64,000 nucleotides of DNA, from contig NC_052020.1 in the NCBI RefSeq assembly GCF_015832195.1, forward strand, positions 6,330,254 to 6,394,253, given 5' to 3'. This document shows positions 14,901 through 28,310 of this stretch, piece after piece. Source of the stretch: Motacilla alba alba. Lineage: Eukaryota > Chordata > Aves > Passeriformes > Motacillidae. Both the position numbers and the translations under genes were made by a program. The notes beneath the pieces were generated by a model. It did not search any database, was not told where the DNA came from, and saw only the letters and a list, made by a program, of their open reading frames with translations. Each line of letters begins with the position of its first letter. Positions within the stretch are counted from its first letter, which is position 1.

Positions 14901-17900
14901 GATTATGGAGGAATAGCTCTCATTCGGATATTTTAAATTGAATGTATAGAAGGGAAATCTTCGGCTTTGACTTTTTATCACTAGATTAAAAAACACCATC
15001 AGTTAGTGCAGAAATCTCTTTTTTTCTCCTCAAACCTTTCTGATTTTGCAACGATAAAAATTCGTTTTTCTTGCACCGCAAATGGGTTTGAATAAAGACA
15101 TTTGCTTTTCTTTAAACTTCCAGTGAAGGAAACAGGGGTTTTTCTTGGCTAATATCCCAAGTCAGCTCTCATTAGAAAAGAGTAATCAACGATTTGTGGA
15201 GAGGAGTGCGTTTCATCAGATAAACACTCTGCTTCTGATTTGACACTACTCTCTGCTTGATTATACAGGCTGAAGCTGAATTCTGAATTTCTGAAGCCTT
15301 CTGTGCCTTCTATCTGTGCACCTTGCACTCTTTAAGGGGTGAAGGGAAATAATTCTAATAACTTTTGAACCCCCATCCCTGTGCTGAGGTGTGGATGGAA
15401 GGGCGTGTTGTTGTTATTAGCAAGGTCTTTGGAAAGGATCTGTGAAAGGAAAGGATCTGTAATTCCCAACAGAAACCTCAAGGGATTAATCACTCAGGCT
15501 AAAAGCTGTTGTGGGCTTTTGACACTCCAGATGAAATGAGCTATTCCTGATTGTCAGATCTACCAAAAGCCTTTGTATTTCTGATAATTTACACCTTCCT
15601 TTAATCGTCTGAGCCTGCTTCTCAAAGGAAGCCAATTAGCTTCAATGCATCTTTGCATATCATTGCACATGAATAAAAGAAACCCTATTTCTTGATAGGT
15701 TTTTACTGTAATGGCAACTCCACCTCGTTTTCTTTTCTTTAAAATAGGCTAGTAGGTCATATTGCTGTGATTTCAATGCTCAAAGAACAGGTCTCCAGAA
15801 ATAATTCTAATTAGGACAAATACAGATAAACTTTCTATTTGCACACCGCAAAAAATGTCACGTAACAAAATGTTTTTAGATCCTGTGCAGAAAAACAGCC
15901 CTGATTTTACTACAGTTAATTGTGAAAGGCAAATAGATACTCAGAAGATGATTAACAGTGTTTGTTTAACAGCAAGGATTATTAAACAACCAGAAAACAG
16001 TTCACCACACACATCAGAGAGTGTGTTACTTCATGATCAAACAGTCTGTCTTTGCTGCTGTGACTTACCCACTTCTGGTACCTCAAACAGCACTGAAGTG
16101 CAGCTCTCAGTGCTGACAATCACAATCATGCCAAAATCTGCAATTTAAACATTATTCTACTCACCAGCAGAAGCTGAAGAAAGTTTCAGAATGGTTTCAA
16201 ATAGGTAATAAGCAGCTCAGGAAGGCAGAAAAATAGAAGTTTATGAAAAATTCAGTAAAGAATAAAAATATGCAACGTTGTGATCACCACTTTCTTCTTG
16301 CCTATCCATATGCAGGAAGTCAGAGACCAAATATTTTCCTCTTTGACGGGAAAGACCTGATCAAAACAAATTTTGTCAATGAAAGCCAAGTGCCTGGAGA
16401 CCAGAGCTGTACACCAGAACATTCACCATCAATAAGGGCATAACATTTATTGAAATATGATTCGTGGAAATTATTAAACAGATCTGCTGGAACAGAACTG
16501 TGACTTTAATATTGTGAGCAGCAATTTGGATATTCTCTTTAACGGATGTGTCATCCCGTCTCGACTGACATATGTTCCAAGATAAATTATATCCAGCATT
16601 TTAAAATACACATTTTCATCTCTTAGCACTTAGACAAGAGAGCTGTCTTCCCCCTTAGTCTACTGAACTTATTTTGTTTTACTTTATTGGTTAGTTCAAT
16701 TTTTTAAATGTATAATTAAAATTTGTTTACAATTTGCTGCCATTTGAGCATGCTCTTCACAAAACCAGAAAATGTTCTGATCATTTTAGAATGTGAACTA
16801 AAAGGCATTTTCAAATCCTTTTTAAGATGTATCTACTAAATTTTCAGACCTAGTCATCAACGAAACCAGGAGAAATGAAGAGTGTCAGATAATTTAAAAG
16901 TGCATTTAAGGTATTCATATCTTATTTTCATGTGTCTAAGTCTATTAAATCATTGATCCCAAATTTACAGCTGTGAAATTTTGAGAAGACAACTTGTGAT
17001 TCCAAACAGAAAATTGTGTGCAAAAAAATAGTGTGCAAACATAGAAAGCAAGCATTAAATATAATTAATTTCACAAAACAACACCCTAAACAAAGTGAAA
17101 TAAAACCCAAAACCTGTAAATTCAAGCAGGAATTAATTTTTGAGCATAGCCCAGTCCTTACAGTATAGCAATATCAACCAAATAAATAGCATTCCTTTTT
17201 CACCTATGACTGCACATCACCTGTCAAATGTACTCCTTGCAAATAAATCAAGTGCACATTGCTTCTTGATTTTTTAATTATTCTAGGATTCTCTTAACTT
17301 TCTCTTTTGGTAGGATCATATCAAATTTTGTAAATAGAACCTAAACTTCACAAATTTTTGAATCATGAGTGGTGAGGAAACCTGTTTATGTATAAGCATA
17401 AACATGTGCAAAGAATAGTTTTATCAAAGAATAGACAGAGTTGAGAGTCAATAATTCTGTTTTTTCCTCTTCTACATAGTGGGTAATACCCACTGATCTT
17501 GAACAACATGCCTTTACTAAGCAAAATATCATACAACACAGAAGGTCTACCTGTAATTAATTCTGCCATCCATTAGGCCTCTCCCTGTCCTGCAAGGCTG
17601 CAGACACAGAGTTTATTCCTTTACCAAAAAAAAAAACTCACCCCAGAATCTCAGCCTAAAGCAGAAGCACAAATAACTGCAAAAAAAGATTGGGTATGAA
17701 CATCTCTTCTGTTTTATTTATTTTCACATTTTCAGGCAGGTGAAAGCTGAGAATAGATTTTAGAATGAAACAAGCCATGGTTTGAGTCTTTAGAATTAGA
17801 AATGAAATCATATTCTCTCATAAAAGATACCTGCTTTTGAACTGCCACCAACGAAAGACTGAAAACAGAGAAACCTTTTGAGCCTACATTCAAAACCACA

Positions 17901-20004
17901 AATGATAGGTCTCCTGTGAAATAACTCTAACCACCTCCAACCCCTCTTTCCTTTTTTTTTTTTTTTACCTCTTTTGGCTTGTTTGTTTCTATGGTCTGAG
18001 TTTTGTTAAACTCAGCAAGGCAGCTTCTTCCAGAGAAACTACATTACAATAACTCAAGGGGTGAATTTACCATTTGAGCCTTGGGGATTACTCTGTGAAA
18101 CCCTGAAATTACGTATTAGCCACATGGGAAAACCTTCTTGAAGCATAGCAAATGCATAGGTCAGAAAAAAATTGCAGCAGGGTAGAAATCCTGTGGTTTT
18201 AATTTTCCTCCTGAAACGTGTATTGGTGCTGTAGTGATCACCATTAGAACTCTCCTGAAAATGGATTCTGCATTCCAAAGAGTGAAGGCCTCTCAGCCGT
18301 TGCACCTAAGATTGATTTGTGAGCTGAGAGCTTTTTGACAATACAGCTTTACATGCTCAAATTGCAGTTCTGGTAAATACTTTTGTGTATTTCATTGAAA
18401 TATTCTGCTTTGAATAAAATGCACTGGAGAAAGTTGTGATCTAAGCTGCCTCTTTTATGTAGTGTCAAGGTTCCTGATTTCAGTAATATACTGGCTGTCA
18501 TATGAGAAAAGTAAAAAGGCTTGACTTTATTTTGCTCCTGTTGCATTTTTATAGGAAATATTGTACTAATCTATTCAGGAGATTTACTGGCTGCAAGAGA
18601 GCCATGTAATCATCATTGGGTTGCTGTCCTCTAAAGAATGTTAGAATATCTGGTACAAAACACAAAATACTTGTATAAGGGAGAACCAAGAACAGGAGGG
18701 AGAGGGAGAGTTTTGTCCTTTTCCAGTGTGTTTGCTGACTTTAAAATGATGATAATTGCAGTTCTATACAGGAAATTAAGGAATTATCAGAGACACAGGG
18801 GGGTCATAGTGAAAAAAACTCTCATTTTTCCATCCCACACATGCATTTTAATGAATCACCGGAGATTTCATCCACAGCATCCTTTACTGTTTCCAACACG
18901 AACCTTCCTTCTGCATCTGGTCCAGCAAGGAACAGCAAGGTGGAGTTTTACTTGGTGTGAGGCAAAGGTGTGTTGGGTTAAACATCTCCAGAAAGCTCTC
19001 AAACCTGTCTGAAAATGGGATTCTCCCAGCTCAGAGAGATCCTCAGAGGATACAACACTGGCAGAACAAATCTCCTGGCAGTTGTTCCTCACCCTCCTAG
19101 CACAGTAAGAATTTAAGAACAGGGGAAGTATTTGGAGCCAGGATCACAGCAAACACTGGCACTTCTACCCAGATCAGTCCTTTGGAGGCTGTGGTTAGGG
19201 ACACCTTTAATCCCAGCTCATGCCAACCAGGTGCTCCCGCTTTTAGTGCTCAAAAAAACTCCTGGGCTCTCCTTAGAAAATGAAGCACAGGTAATCTCAA
19301 AGCCACTTCCTTTTCCTCCAGATGCAGTCTGAGCTGTCTCAAGCTCTGCCACAGATTAAGTTCTTACATATATGATTAGGCCTTTCTGTTGCCACAGAAA
19401 TTTCTTTGTGCTTAATACTTCCCTTGCAAGTCCTGTTGCCATTCTCCCAGTGTGATTGTGCAGTGCTATTCAAATCTGTGCCTCAAAGAGTAATTTAGCC
19501 CCATCTACCTTTCCTCACTGCTAAATTAAAAGGTTTCAGTCCCTCATCTGCAATTTAACCATATCCATACCATTTAAAAAGAGAGGAATTCTATGCCCCT
19601 CCCACGTCAGTATTTTTTATGCTGATATCTCTGCTGATATTTTAGAAATTAATCTCTCCCAGGCTGTTGGAATGTGAAAGAAAAGCCCAGTTCTCATCAA
19701 CTATCTATGCAGAAAATATTAACATTATTACCCTCCATACATTCATTTCTCTTTGAAACAAGAGACAGCAAGACTTTCTCTCGGCACTGCATTGTTATTC
19801 ATACTCCAGTTATTTGATTCAATTTGATGTAAAGTGCTCCAAATCATTTTAGATGTGGATATTGAGATTTAAGGTGATGTTAAATTACCATTTTCTTTGG
19901 CTAAAGAGTGAAGCATGACTGCATTGAAGCAGAAGCCTTCTTCCATGTCAGGGCCATGGTTCTAGGAGAAGAAGAACACCAACAGTCCAATTTTTCTAGT
20001 ACAG
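8991..20004. other. Non-coding sequence, no gene recognised
   Basis: Unique-looking DNA without obvious transposons. The stretch 14700-15800 retains several CpG and TAAT-type words and one X-box-like site (14715-14728). No frame resembles a SYT9 exon or any other family known to me. Confidence 0.55.
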
Positions 20005-20830
20005 AGTTGTTGTGGTTTTGGTTTGTTAATTTGAGATTTTGTTAATTTTGAGGTTTTTTGCTTCATGTATTTATGAGTGTGGTGGGTTTAGTTTTGGTTA
20101 ATTATGATTGTGTTTATTCTTTGTTGTGAGGTAGGATTAGGAGAAAGTTAAAGTAGGTTTAAAATGTTAAAAGGGTATAAAGAAAACTTTATAAACAGTA
20201 ACTAAAAGAAAGAGTAATAAGAATTAGAATAAAATTTTTAGAATACTGTTTTTCTCTTTATAATTTGTTTTCTTAATGACAATGTAAAAAACAAAACTTA
20301 AAATTTTAGTCAGTTTACTATTTTTAGAATAGTTTTTCTTCAATTTATTTAGGGAGAGAAGTCTCTCTTGTTAATGTTATGGAGACTTATCTCCAAGGAA
20401 AAAAATTAGTTTTCATGTGTTTTTTAAATTTTTTTGCATAGTAGTTGTTTGGGGGAAATTTTTAATTGTGAAGTTTTTCTTTTTTTTTATAAGTTTTAGT
20501 CATAGTTGTTCTTATGGGTTACCTTAACTTATGGGGTATTGTTTTAAACATGAGCTGTTTTTATTATTTATCTTTAAAACTATCTTTATTTCTGGGAATA
20601 GAGATTTTTTTACTTTTTTTTTTTATGAGGTATAGGATTTTCACTACTTTTTTTTTCTGTTTAAACTTCTCATAGGATCCCAGTGATTTTAACATCTGTT
20701 TATTTTGGTATGGAGGCTTCTGTTTGATATTAATTTGAATATTTTATTTCTTTATGTTAAGAAAGATTAATAGGTTTTTTAATGTGTTATAAATCAGATT
20801 AACAGGTTAGGGATATAAAAAACATAGGCA
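20005..20830 (-). mobile_element. Probable retroelement fragment, strongly C-depleted on the + strand
   Basis: An AT-rich block with marked strand asymmetry: the 120 bases 20041-20160 contain 3 C against 34 G. Read on the minus strand it resembles the 3' part of a songbird retroelement, with an AATAAA-type signal near the 20100 end and the word GGAGATAAGTCTCCATAAC from 20400 backwards. Family assignment is tentative and from memory. Boundaries are set by composition only. No coding sequence remains. Confidence 0.45.
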
Positions 20831-20964
20831 GGGATACAGAACAGTGTTGACTTTCCCAGAGTCATAAAAATCCCATGATTTGACAAGGATTTCAGCAAGC
20901 ATTGCCACGTCTGGGGCTGGACAACCCTTTTTCTTCCTCTGTTCCCTGCAGGGATGGTTCCTTC

Positions 20965-21258
20965 AGCCATGGATGTTACCTACACAAGATAATCTCTAGC
21001 CATGGATGTTACCTACACAAGATAATCTCTAGCCATGGATGTTATCTACACAAGATAAACTCTAGCCATGGATGTTGTCTACACAAGATAAACTCTAGCC
21101 ATGGATGTTGTCTACACAAGATAATCTCTAGCCATGGATGTTGTCTACACAAGATAATCTCTAGCCATGGATGTTGTCTAGACAAGATAATCTCTAGCCA
21201 TGGATGTTGTCTACACAAGATAATCTCTAGCCATGGATGTTACCCACACAAGATTGTC
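20965..21258 (+). repeat. 33-bp minisatellite, nine units
   Basis: Units start every 33 bp at 20965, 20998, 21031, 21064, 21097, 21130, 21163, 21196 and 21229. Each opens AGCCATGGATGTT and the first eight contain CAAGATAA. Units 1-2 read TTACCTACAC, unit 3 TTATCTACAC, units 4-6 and 8 TTGTCTACAC, unit 7 TTGTCTAGAC, unit 9 TTACCCACAC. Because 33 is divisible by three, a 134-codon frame (20902-21306) stays open and encodes an 11-residue repeat. Nothing else suggests that it is a gene. Confidence 0.95.
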
Positions 21259-23166
21259 TCATCCCTGGCCAGAGCTCTCTCCTTGAGCATCACTTTCAGA
21301 GGATGACGAGCCCAATGAAACTGCCAAGCCACACTTGGCCTCTTCTGCTTGTGGAAGAAGGCAACAGGCAAGGGCTCAGCAAACACTTTGTCCCAAGTAC
21401 TGCAGGCAAACTGAGCATAACTGGGGCAAAACTAAACAAAAAAACCCCCAAACCCCCAAAAACCCCATGAACCAATGTAAAGCTAACCAGGATCCCTGGG
21501 CATCATTTTCTGATTTAAAGTGTTCAGTTCAAATCCATGCTTATGGCATTACATTCCCTCCTGAAAATGGATTTCCTCACTTAGTCACAAATTGGGGTAA
21601 ACTGAAATTATTTTTTCTTAAATCAAACACCGTCTTTTAAAACTAAAACATATAGGATCTACATCAAATAGCTTTTGTACCCCAAAGAACATGAACAAGA
21701 TCTTGTGAGTAATGAAATGGCCTAAAGCAGCCAGATAAAGGATGCATGAAAAATTCATTGCTTCCCTCAAATATGTTGCAAATTTTATTTGTCTCTACAG
21801 CTCTCTCATGGAACAAATTTATTCCCCACAGTGATATTTTTTTTTCCTCATCAGAAGTTATCAATTGCATTTTAAGTGCCTCATGTAATGGATATTCCAT
21901 CACTTTCCATGAGAAGATGCTTCTCAGTCTAAAAGCTGAGGATCCAGAAAACAAATCCAACTTAAGAATGCTCTTTACTTGGTGCCTGCTTGTATAACCT
22001 AGTAATTATCCTTTTCCTGAAATTTAATCCTCTAGTGAACTTATACCGGCCTCAGTCATGTTAGAGGCTTGAAACAAACCTTAAAAAGGTGACAGGAGAT
22101 GACAGGCAACATATTTCTTTTCAAGAGAAATATTGTATGAATTATTAATCTGACCCAGAAAAGAAGATAATCAAAGACTAGCAGGGGCCCCTTGAGCACT
22201 GTTGGAGCATAATTCCACCCTCTGAACCTTGAAAGCATGGGGAATTCATAGAGGAAGGAGCAGAGCAATAAAGCCAAAATGTATGTCACTGGCAGAAAGT
22301 TTAAAGGAATGTTGTAACGCCTAAAATTGTGTTATTTATATACATGAATGTATTTTAAATTATTCTTCTATTACCACCTCTTTAAAAAAGGAAAAAAAAA
22401 GGGGGGGGGTGGTGATACTTACAAGCATTTAAAAACATTTCCAAGCAATTCCTTACTTTTGAGGAATAAGAAACCCAAAGAAAGTGTACCAGCAGAATGA
22501 AAAATTTATTTCCTAATTATAGAATCTTTCCCTCTGAACGAAAAAAGCAGCTACAGACACCTAAAAGAGAGACATAAAGAGGATTTTAGCTTTATTCAGT
22601 GCTGAATACATTAACGGTGTGGACATCCTCAGTGGTGGAAACTTCCACGTCATGGCTTTGAGTGAGTGAAAACTAAAAAAAGGAGATAACCAAAGATTTT
22701 AGATTAAACATGTTCAGCAGCTGCAGCAAAGTCTCCTCTACCTCTGTCCACTATAAAAATGAAATGCTGATAGGAGATGACACTGTATTCCTCTTGCTGC
22801 TGGGAAAAAAAAGTTGGTTTTAATTACTATATGAAATAATCAGAGAAATTAGCTAAACTAATCCTGACTTTCTGATCTTGACCAGCTCTTCTTAGCACAG
22901 CAGGTCCTGCTAACACAGGACAAGGAAAAATGTATCAAGTTCTAGTGATTCGATGCACGGGTAAGTAAAAGAGAGCAAAGGAAATGCTCTAGATTCTGGA
23001 TCCTGCAATGCTTGATAGGTATTCAGAACATCTGTTAAATGAAATATTTCATCAGCTGCCTAAATGCAGGGCATAATCTCTGTAACGTCCTGGGTGGATA
23101 GAAATAAACAAAAAAAAAAAACAAACAAGAAAGTTTCTATCCACTTCTCTCAGAATATTACCATGG
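21259..23166. other. Non-coding sequence between minisatellite and LTR
   Basis: No recognised exon. Contains a run of nine G at 22401-22409 preceded by a run of A. The 98- and 101-codon frames here have no recognisable features. Confidence 0.55.
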
Positions 23167-23936
23167 TGTCTTAGGTTGGAAGATGTGGCTGGGGCTGTGT
23201 ATTCTGACCCCATCTGTCAGAGCTGGGGCAGTTCTCTGCTGTTCATTGGGCAGTTTTTTCTTTATCTCTCCCACAGCCAATCCTCCCTCCAGGAGATCTC
23301 TGCTGTTCATGGCCACGGAGTGTCCCTGCATGGCTGAGAAAATTCCACCATCCCATGGGAGATGCTCTGCCCAGGGGAGGAGCCAAGCATTCCTACCTGG
23401 ATACAATCTGACCCTGGGAACAGCACAGCAGCCTTTGCCCACTGCATTCCCAGAGGAGCAGCTTTCTTCTGCCCTGCATTCCCAGAGGACCAGCTTTCTT
23501 CTCCACTGCATTCCCAGAGGAGCAGCTTTCTTCCCCACTGCATTCCCAGAGGAAAAGCAGGCCCATGTCCAGCAGCCCTGGAGCTCCAGAGGAAAACTCC
23601 CCCCTTGTCCAGGATCCCTGCTCCAGCAGAGCCACAGCTGGCCCTGCAGGAGGGCTGAGCCACCATGGAATGGCACTGCTGCCACCACCCTGACCCACAG
23701 CGGGTCAGCTCCTCTGCTGACTCTGGCAGTGCTGTTTTGTATTACTGCATTTTTATTTTCTTTTCTTTAAATATATTTTTCTAGTAAAGAACTGTTATTC
23801 CTATTCCCATATCTTTGCCTGAGAGCCCCTTAATTTCAAAATTATAATAATTCAGCAGGAGGGGGTTTGCATTCTCCACTTCAAGGGAGGCTCCTGCCTT
23901 CCTTAGCAGACACCTGTCTTTTCAAACCCAGCCACA
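23167..23936 (+). mobile_element. Long LTR (passerine endogenous retrovirus type), copy 1
   Basis: About 770 bp, beginning TGTCTTAGG and ending near CCACA, with a close second copy at 50535-51285. The copies share the same order of blocks along their whole length, including a 'tctttgcctgaga' segment and a T-rich tract with AGTAAAGAACTG near the 3' part. It has no retroviral coding sequence next to it and appears to be a solo LTR. The middle carries an internal 32-bp tandem repeat (23442-23563). I found no flanking target duplication. The 195-codon open frame at 23183-23770 and the 176-codon frame on the other strand are by-products of the in-phase repeat, not genes. Confidence 0.8.
23442..23563 (+). 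repeat. 32-bp tandem repeat inside LTR copy 1
   Basis: Three full units start at 23442, 23474 and 23506, each opening CTGCATTCCCAGAGGA and ending in a CTTTCTTC tract. A partial fourth unit starts at 23538. Units differ from each other at a few positions. Confidence 0.9.
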
Positions 23937-26900
23937 CTGTTACACCTGACCTATATCAGTTTACAGCAGGGCTGAGGATGCCTCGCATTGCATTTGCCCA
24001 GAGCACACACGAGCTGCCAGCTGCCTGCTCATCCACACAGGAACATCCAGTATCATGGAAAACACTGAGGAAACTCCAGCCAAAGAAACCTGTTTACACC
24101 ACATCTCATCTGAGAAAGTCATGTAAGGCCAATCTCTTATCCCAGCAGGCCTGAGATCTACAAAATAGTTAAAAGCTCTAATGAAATGCAGAACCTCTGC
24201 TGGTGTCTCCCGTTCCCATGGGGCACACACACAGAGCACAGCTCTTACAGGACCCCCAGGCAGTCTCAGTCTGATGTACATTATTATTGTTTATTCTACA
24301 GATATAGCATTAATTATTTACACTCTGTATTTAGTCAGGTACACATTCCCTTCTCTTTAAAATAAGCTTCCCATGTGGTTAATTTCTCACTGTTTCCATC
24401 CACACGTTCCCTCTCAACGAGATTTTGAAAAGCAGATTTTGCTCTGTGTGTTCAGCAGCAAAAGTCAGGGCTGTGTATGAACTAGCCCTCGTGGTCCAGA
24501 GGATGGAAAGATCTTCTGAGCCTCTAAGTAGATAAAACACAAACTACAGGAAACTTCAGAGCAGACAGCAGCTTTGAGCCAGCCAAACCTTGGACCCTTC
24601 AGTTCATATTGCAGCAACATGAAACTTTTTGTGTGTGTATCTAAATCATCCCCATATTCCATGTGGTTTGATCTGGAGTGTTTTCAGAGGGTGTACTTAG
24701 ATAATCCTTATTACAATGGTTTCTGAGCACCTCACCAACCTTTATGGGGTCATTTGCTAAGTACTTTGACAGAGGGGAAGAGGCTCAAAGGCACAGGAAC
24801 AGGAGACTCCAAGTACCTCACTGTCTTCTTGAAAGTGGGTTTTTTATTTCACTGTGATTCAGAGCTGCAGCATTAAAACCTGCAGCACACCAGGAGTGCA
24901 GCATTCGCATGGGCATGGCTCTCATTCTCTTGTCCTAATCAAAATGGTACCAGAAACCTTTAGAAGACAGGACATATGAATAGATGTGACTGTTTATGGC
25001 TATCATTCATTTACTTGCTGCAGGCTGTCATCAATGGTTTTTTTGTTGCTTTAGTTGCTCACGAAGGCTCTGTGCAAACTCACAGGCTGATCCTGGAAGG
25101 TGCTGGCTGGTCCTGATCCAACAAAAGTTCCAGGAGAGTCTGGCCACACCAAAAACATGCATTATAAAATGTTTGTTCAGTTTAATTTTTTTGTGATATG
25201 CATTTCTGACACATTTAGACAGGGACAACAAACACCAAGCTAAAAATCATTGCTATTGATTGCAACAGCTTCAATAGTACTTGTAAAGCTGAATATCCCA
25301 GCATTTTATAGCCTCCAAAATATTGAGATGCCATATCAATTCCAGTGATTACATAAAGCATTCTTTAAATTTGGAATCAAAATCGTCTGGGCACTTACGC
25401 CTGGAGTATCAATGGGATATAAATTCCCATTGAGTGCAAGAAACGTTCCAGAGGAATTGGCTGTGTTGGCTTCATCATCTAACCATGAGAGCACTTTTGG
25501 AGAGCACTTTATTATTTCAGATACCACTTTTCTTAGTCACATAAGTTTGGCTCACTTCAGCTGCTCCTGCAACTCTGGTGGAGCTCAGACCACGTCTGCA
25601 AGCCCAGCTGCAGCTGCCTCAGGCCTCACAGGCACGTGTTGAACAAAAACCTCAGTGCTCTCTGAAGGTGCTCAGGCTCAGACTCCACAGGGACCATCTA
25701 TCACACCTCCTAACCGCAGCTGTCACCTTCCATCTGATCTCAGGGAGGTCTCTAAAAGCCACTATTTGTTAGCTTTTCTGCAAAATACTCAGAAAGCACA
25801 TTGAACCCCAGACCTTGTTTCCTGCACTCAATTCCAAATTCAATTTCCCTTAGCTTTGCACAGGTGGACACCTGCAGAAACATAGCTGTTCCCAAGCTGT
25901 TTCATCCACAGCCTCCGGGAAAAAAAAAAGCTCACATTCTCTTACTATCACTTTCAGTGACCAGCTAATTGATTTTTAGGAGCAGCTCTCCTAATAGCAA
26001 TCTGCCACCAATCTCTTCCAGGACATCTGAGAAACCCAGCGTGCTGAACAGTCCCATAATTTAATTACCTGTTTTCTGCAACACAGAGCCAAGCTCAGGC
26101 AGAGGAAATACCACTGCTCTCTTTGCTCTGGCCACCCACAAAAAAAGCCTGATCAGTTTTTGAGTGTTTGCAGCAGCACACCTGCCCTTGGATCCATTCC
26201 CCCGGAAGACCTCATGTGTCTAGAACACTTTGTCAGTGATGCCAGCCTCCCCACTGGTGATGTTCTGCACAGGTTCCTGCTTAGACACCATGAAGCTCTC
26301 AGCGATTGACATAAAATTTGCCAACCTGCACCTTCTCCTTCTGAGATAATGTGAAAACAGATGTGTGCAGCGTCTCAGAGCCCTGCAGGCAGGGATGCGG
26401 GTGAATGTTGGGGAAGTCAGGTGGAAAAGTGGTCTTGAGGTAAAAAGGCCCATGGGAAGAAGCTCGTTAGCTCCCAGTTTTCCTGTCTCTCGATTGACAT
26501 GTTCTTTGGTTTTTCCTCTTATCTCACCAGAACAGAGATAACAGCACAGTTGTGCAGGGAAAGACAAGGAATTCACAGTTCTGAAAATGCTGAGATCATC
26601 ACCCAGAATTGCAGAAGATTCTTCTGTGATATCTCAGTCTTCAGAAAAAACTCATTACTGAGAACACATTTACTAATCATCATTGAGACAGAATATAAAG
26701 AATGGGGAAGATCATTGTGGCCACTAAAGAAGTTGGTGTGAACTATGCATTTCTAACAGATTTTTGGTAAACAAAAGCCAGCCAGCATTAAAAGCTAAAT
26801 AATCACTAAGCTATCAAGAGTTTATGAAAATAATCCAATTGTGTAATGTTCTTTTACTTTCAGCTGATGAATTTTTAAATGGGGAATCTTTTCTCGGGTC

Positions 26901-27906
26901 CCTGCCACAAAGGCAGCTATTCTTTTGTGCCCAGAGGCAGGCTATCCCAAAGGATGTGCGCAGGCAGAGAGTAACTCACACAGGCACATGCTCATTGGTT
27001 TCTCACAGAACCCTTTGATTTTGACCTCTTTCCTCTGTTGCTCTCAATGAAAGCAGAATGCAGCCTCCAATCATTTCAATTTTTCCGTTTATGGCAAATA
27101 GGGGATTCCATTTGTGCTCTCTGGTTACTTCACAGATCATCTTTGGCATTAAAATGAGTTGAAGGAAACCCTTCAAGTTAAGCTGTATGGCTGGGTTTGG
27201 GTTCCATGCTGAAGAACTATGCACAGCAAGGTTTATGGACACATGAATGCTGTCAGGTGTGATGGAGTTGTGAGGAATTTCAGAGATGAAGCTGCTCACC
27301 TGTGATTTTTACACAACTGCTCTGACCACACCTTGGCCTTCAAGCTATTGATTTTGTGCCCCAAAATCTGTGAGTTTCTAACTCAAATATTTGGTGTTCA
27401 TGGCCCCTCTGACTCTGAAATCCCTGGGAGTTTCTGTGCCAGGATTTTTACAGCTAGCAGCCTTTCTGCTACTTAACTTGCATAACCTCCTCTGTCTTGT
27501 TTTATAATTTACACTTAAAAGACCCAAAAAAGCCCCCATAATTTATGACAGCATCAAGAACAGCTAGAACAGGAGAATGCTAACTATATTCCTGTTCTCG
27601 CTGGTGAACAGAACTTAAAACATTTATTTCTGCCTCTTAGATAAAAAGTTGTTAAGAACCTTTCTAACTTTTTTAACTTACATGAATTTCAATTAATTTC
27701 ACTTCTGATTCTTAGTGCACTTCCTCTCTTCAGGTTTGTTTTTTTTTTTTTTGTGCCAGAAGTGAACGAACACTGGTGGAATCTAGGGGTGGTGGAAGGC
27801 ATATTAACTGCAGTTGATACTAGAAATAGTCCAGGAAAGCAAAGGCAGTGGCAGAGTTATGCCAGATGAAGAAACACAGTGCTTTGGTAATATATCTCAA
27901 GATGTG

Positions 27907-27910
<4 letters not shown>

Positions 27911-27946
<36 letters not shown>
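27911..27946. repeat. AT dinucleotide microsatellite
   Basis: Eighteen uninterrupted AT units. Confidence 0.97.
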
Positions 27947-27949
<3 letters not shown>

Positions 27950-28310
27950 ATAGCAGTTTATTATATGATAGCATGATCTCACTGTGGTTTCATTTTCACA
28001 TTTACATCACTCAATCTACCAGTTCAAGTTCAGTAGTGTGATCAGGCAGTAGAAATTCTGTGTTGGTGAATGGCAGAAAAAGGTTTTCCAGATTGTTTAG
28101 AAAGCTTCTCTGTAGATGTGCAGGATTGTACCAATCAGTCAAACACAGAATCATCTCCCCCTGCAGGAATTCCCAAAACGTGATGCTTCCATTCAGCTGC
28201 ACATTGCCTTGCAAAATGAGAATGGTCACACCATTGCTCAGAGAAATTTAATGCATGTAAAACACACAACTTGCTCAGCAACTACCAAATTATTCTGGAA
28301 CTTGTTACTG

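Noticed and set aside
20902..21306. 134-codon frame with 11-residue repeats (SSHGCYLHKI type)
   Set aside because: It is a direct reading of a 33-bp minisatellite. No signal peptide, splice context or conservation is visible, and the unit length alone keeps the frame open.
23158..23688. 176-codon open frame on the minus strand with repeated WECSG-type words
   Set aside because: It is the antisense of the same LTR. Repetition of the residues mirrors the 32-bp DNA repeat.
23183..23770. 195-codon open frame on the + strand
   Set aside because: It lies within an LTR that recurs at 50535, and its length comes from the internal tandem repeat and GC-rich LTR text. The composition is low-complexity and matches no protein family.
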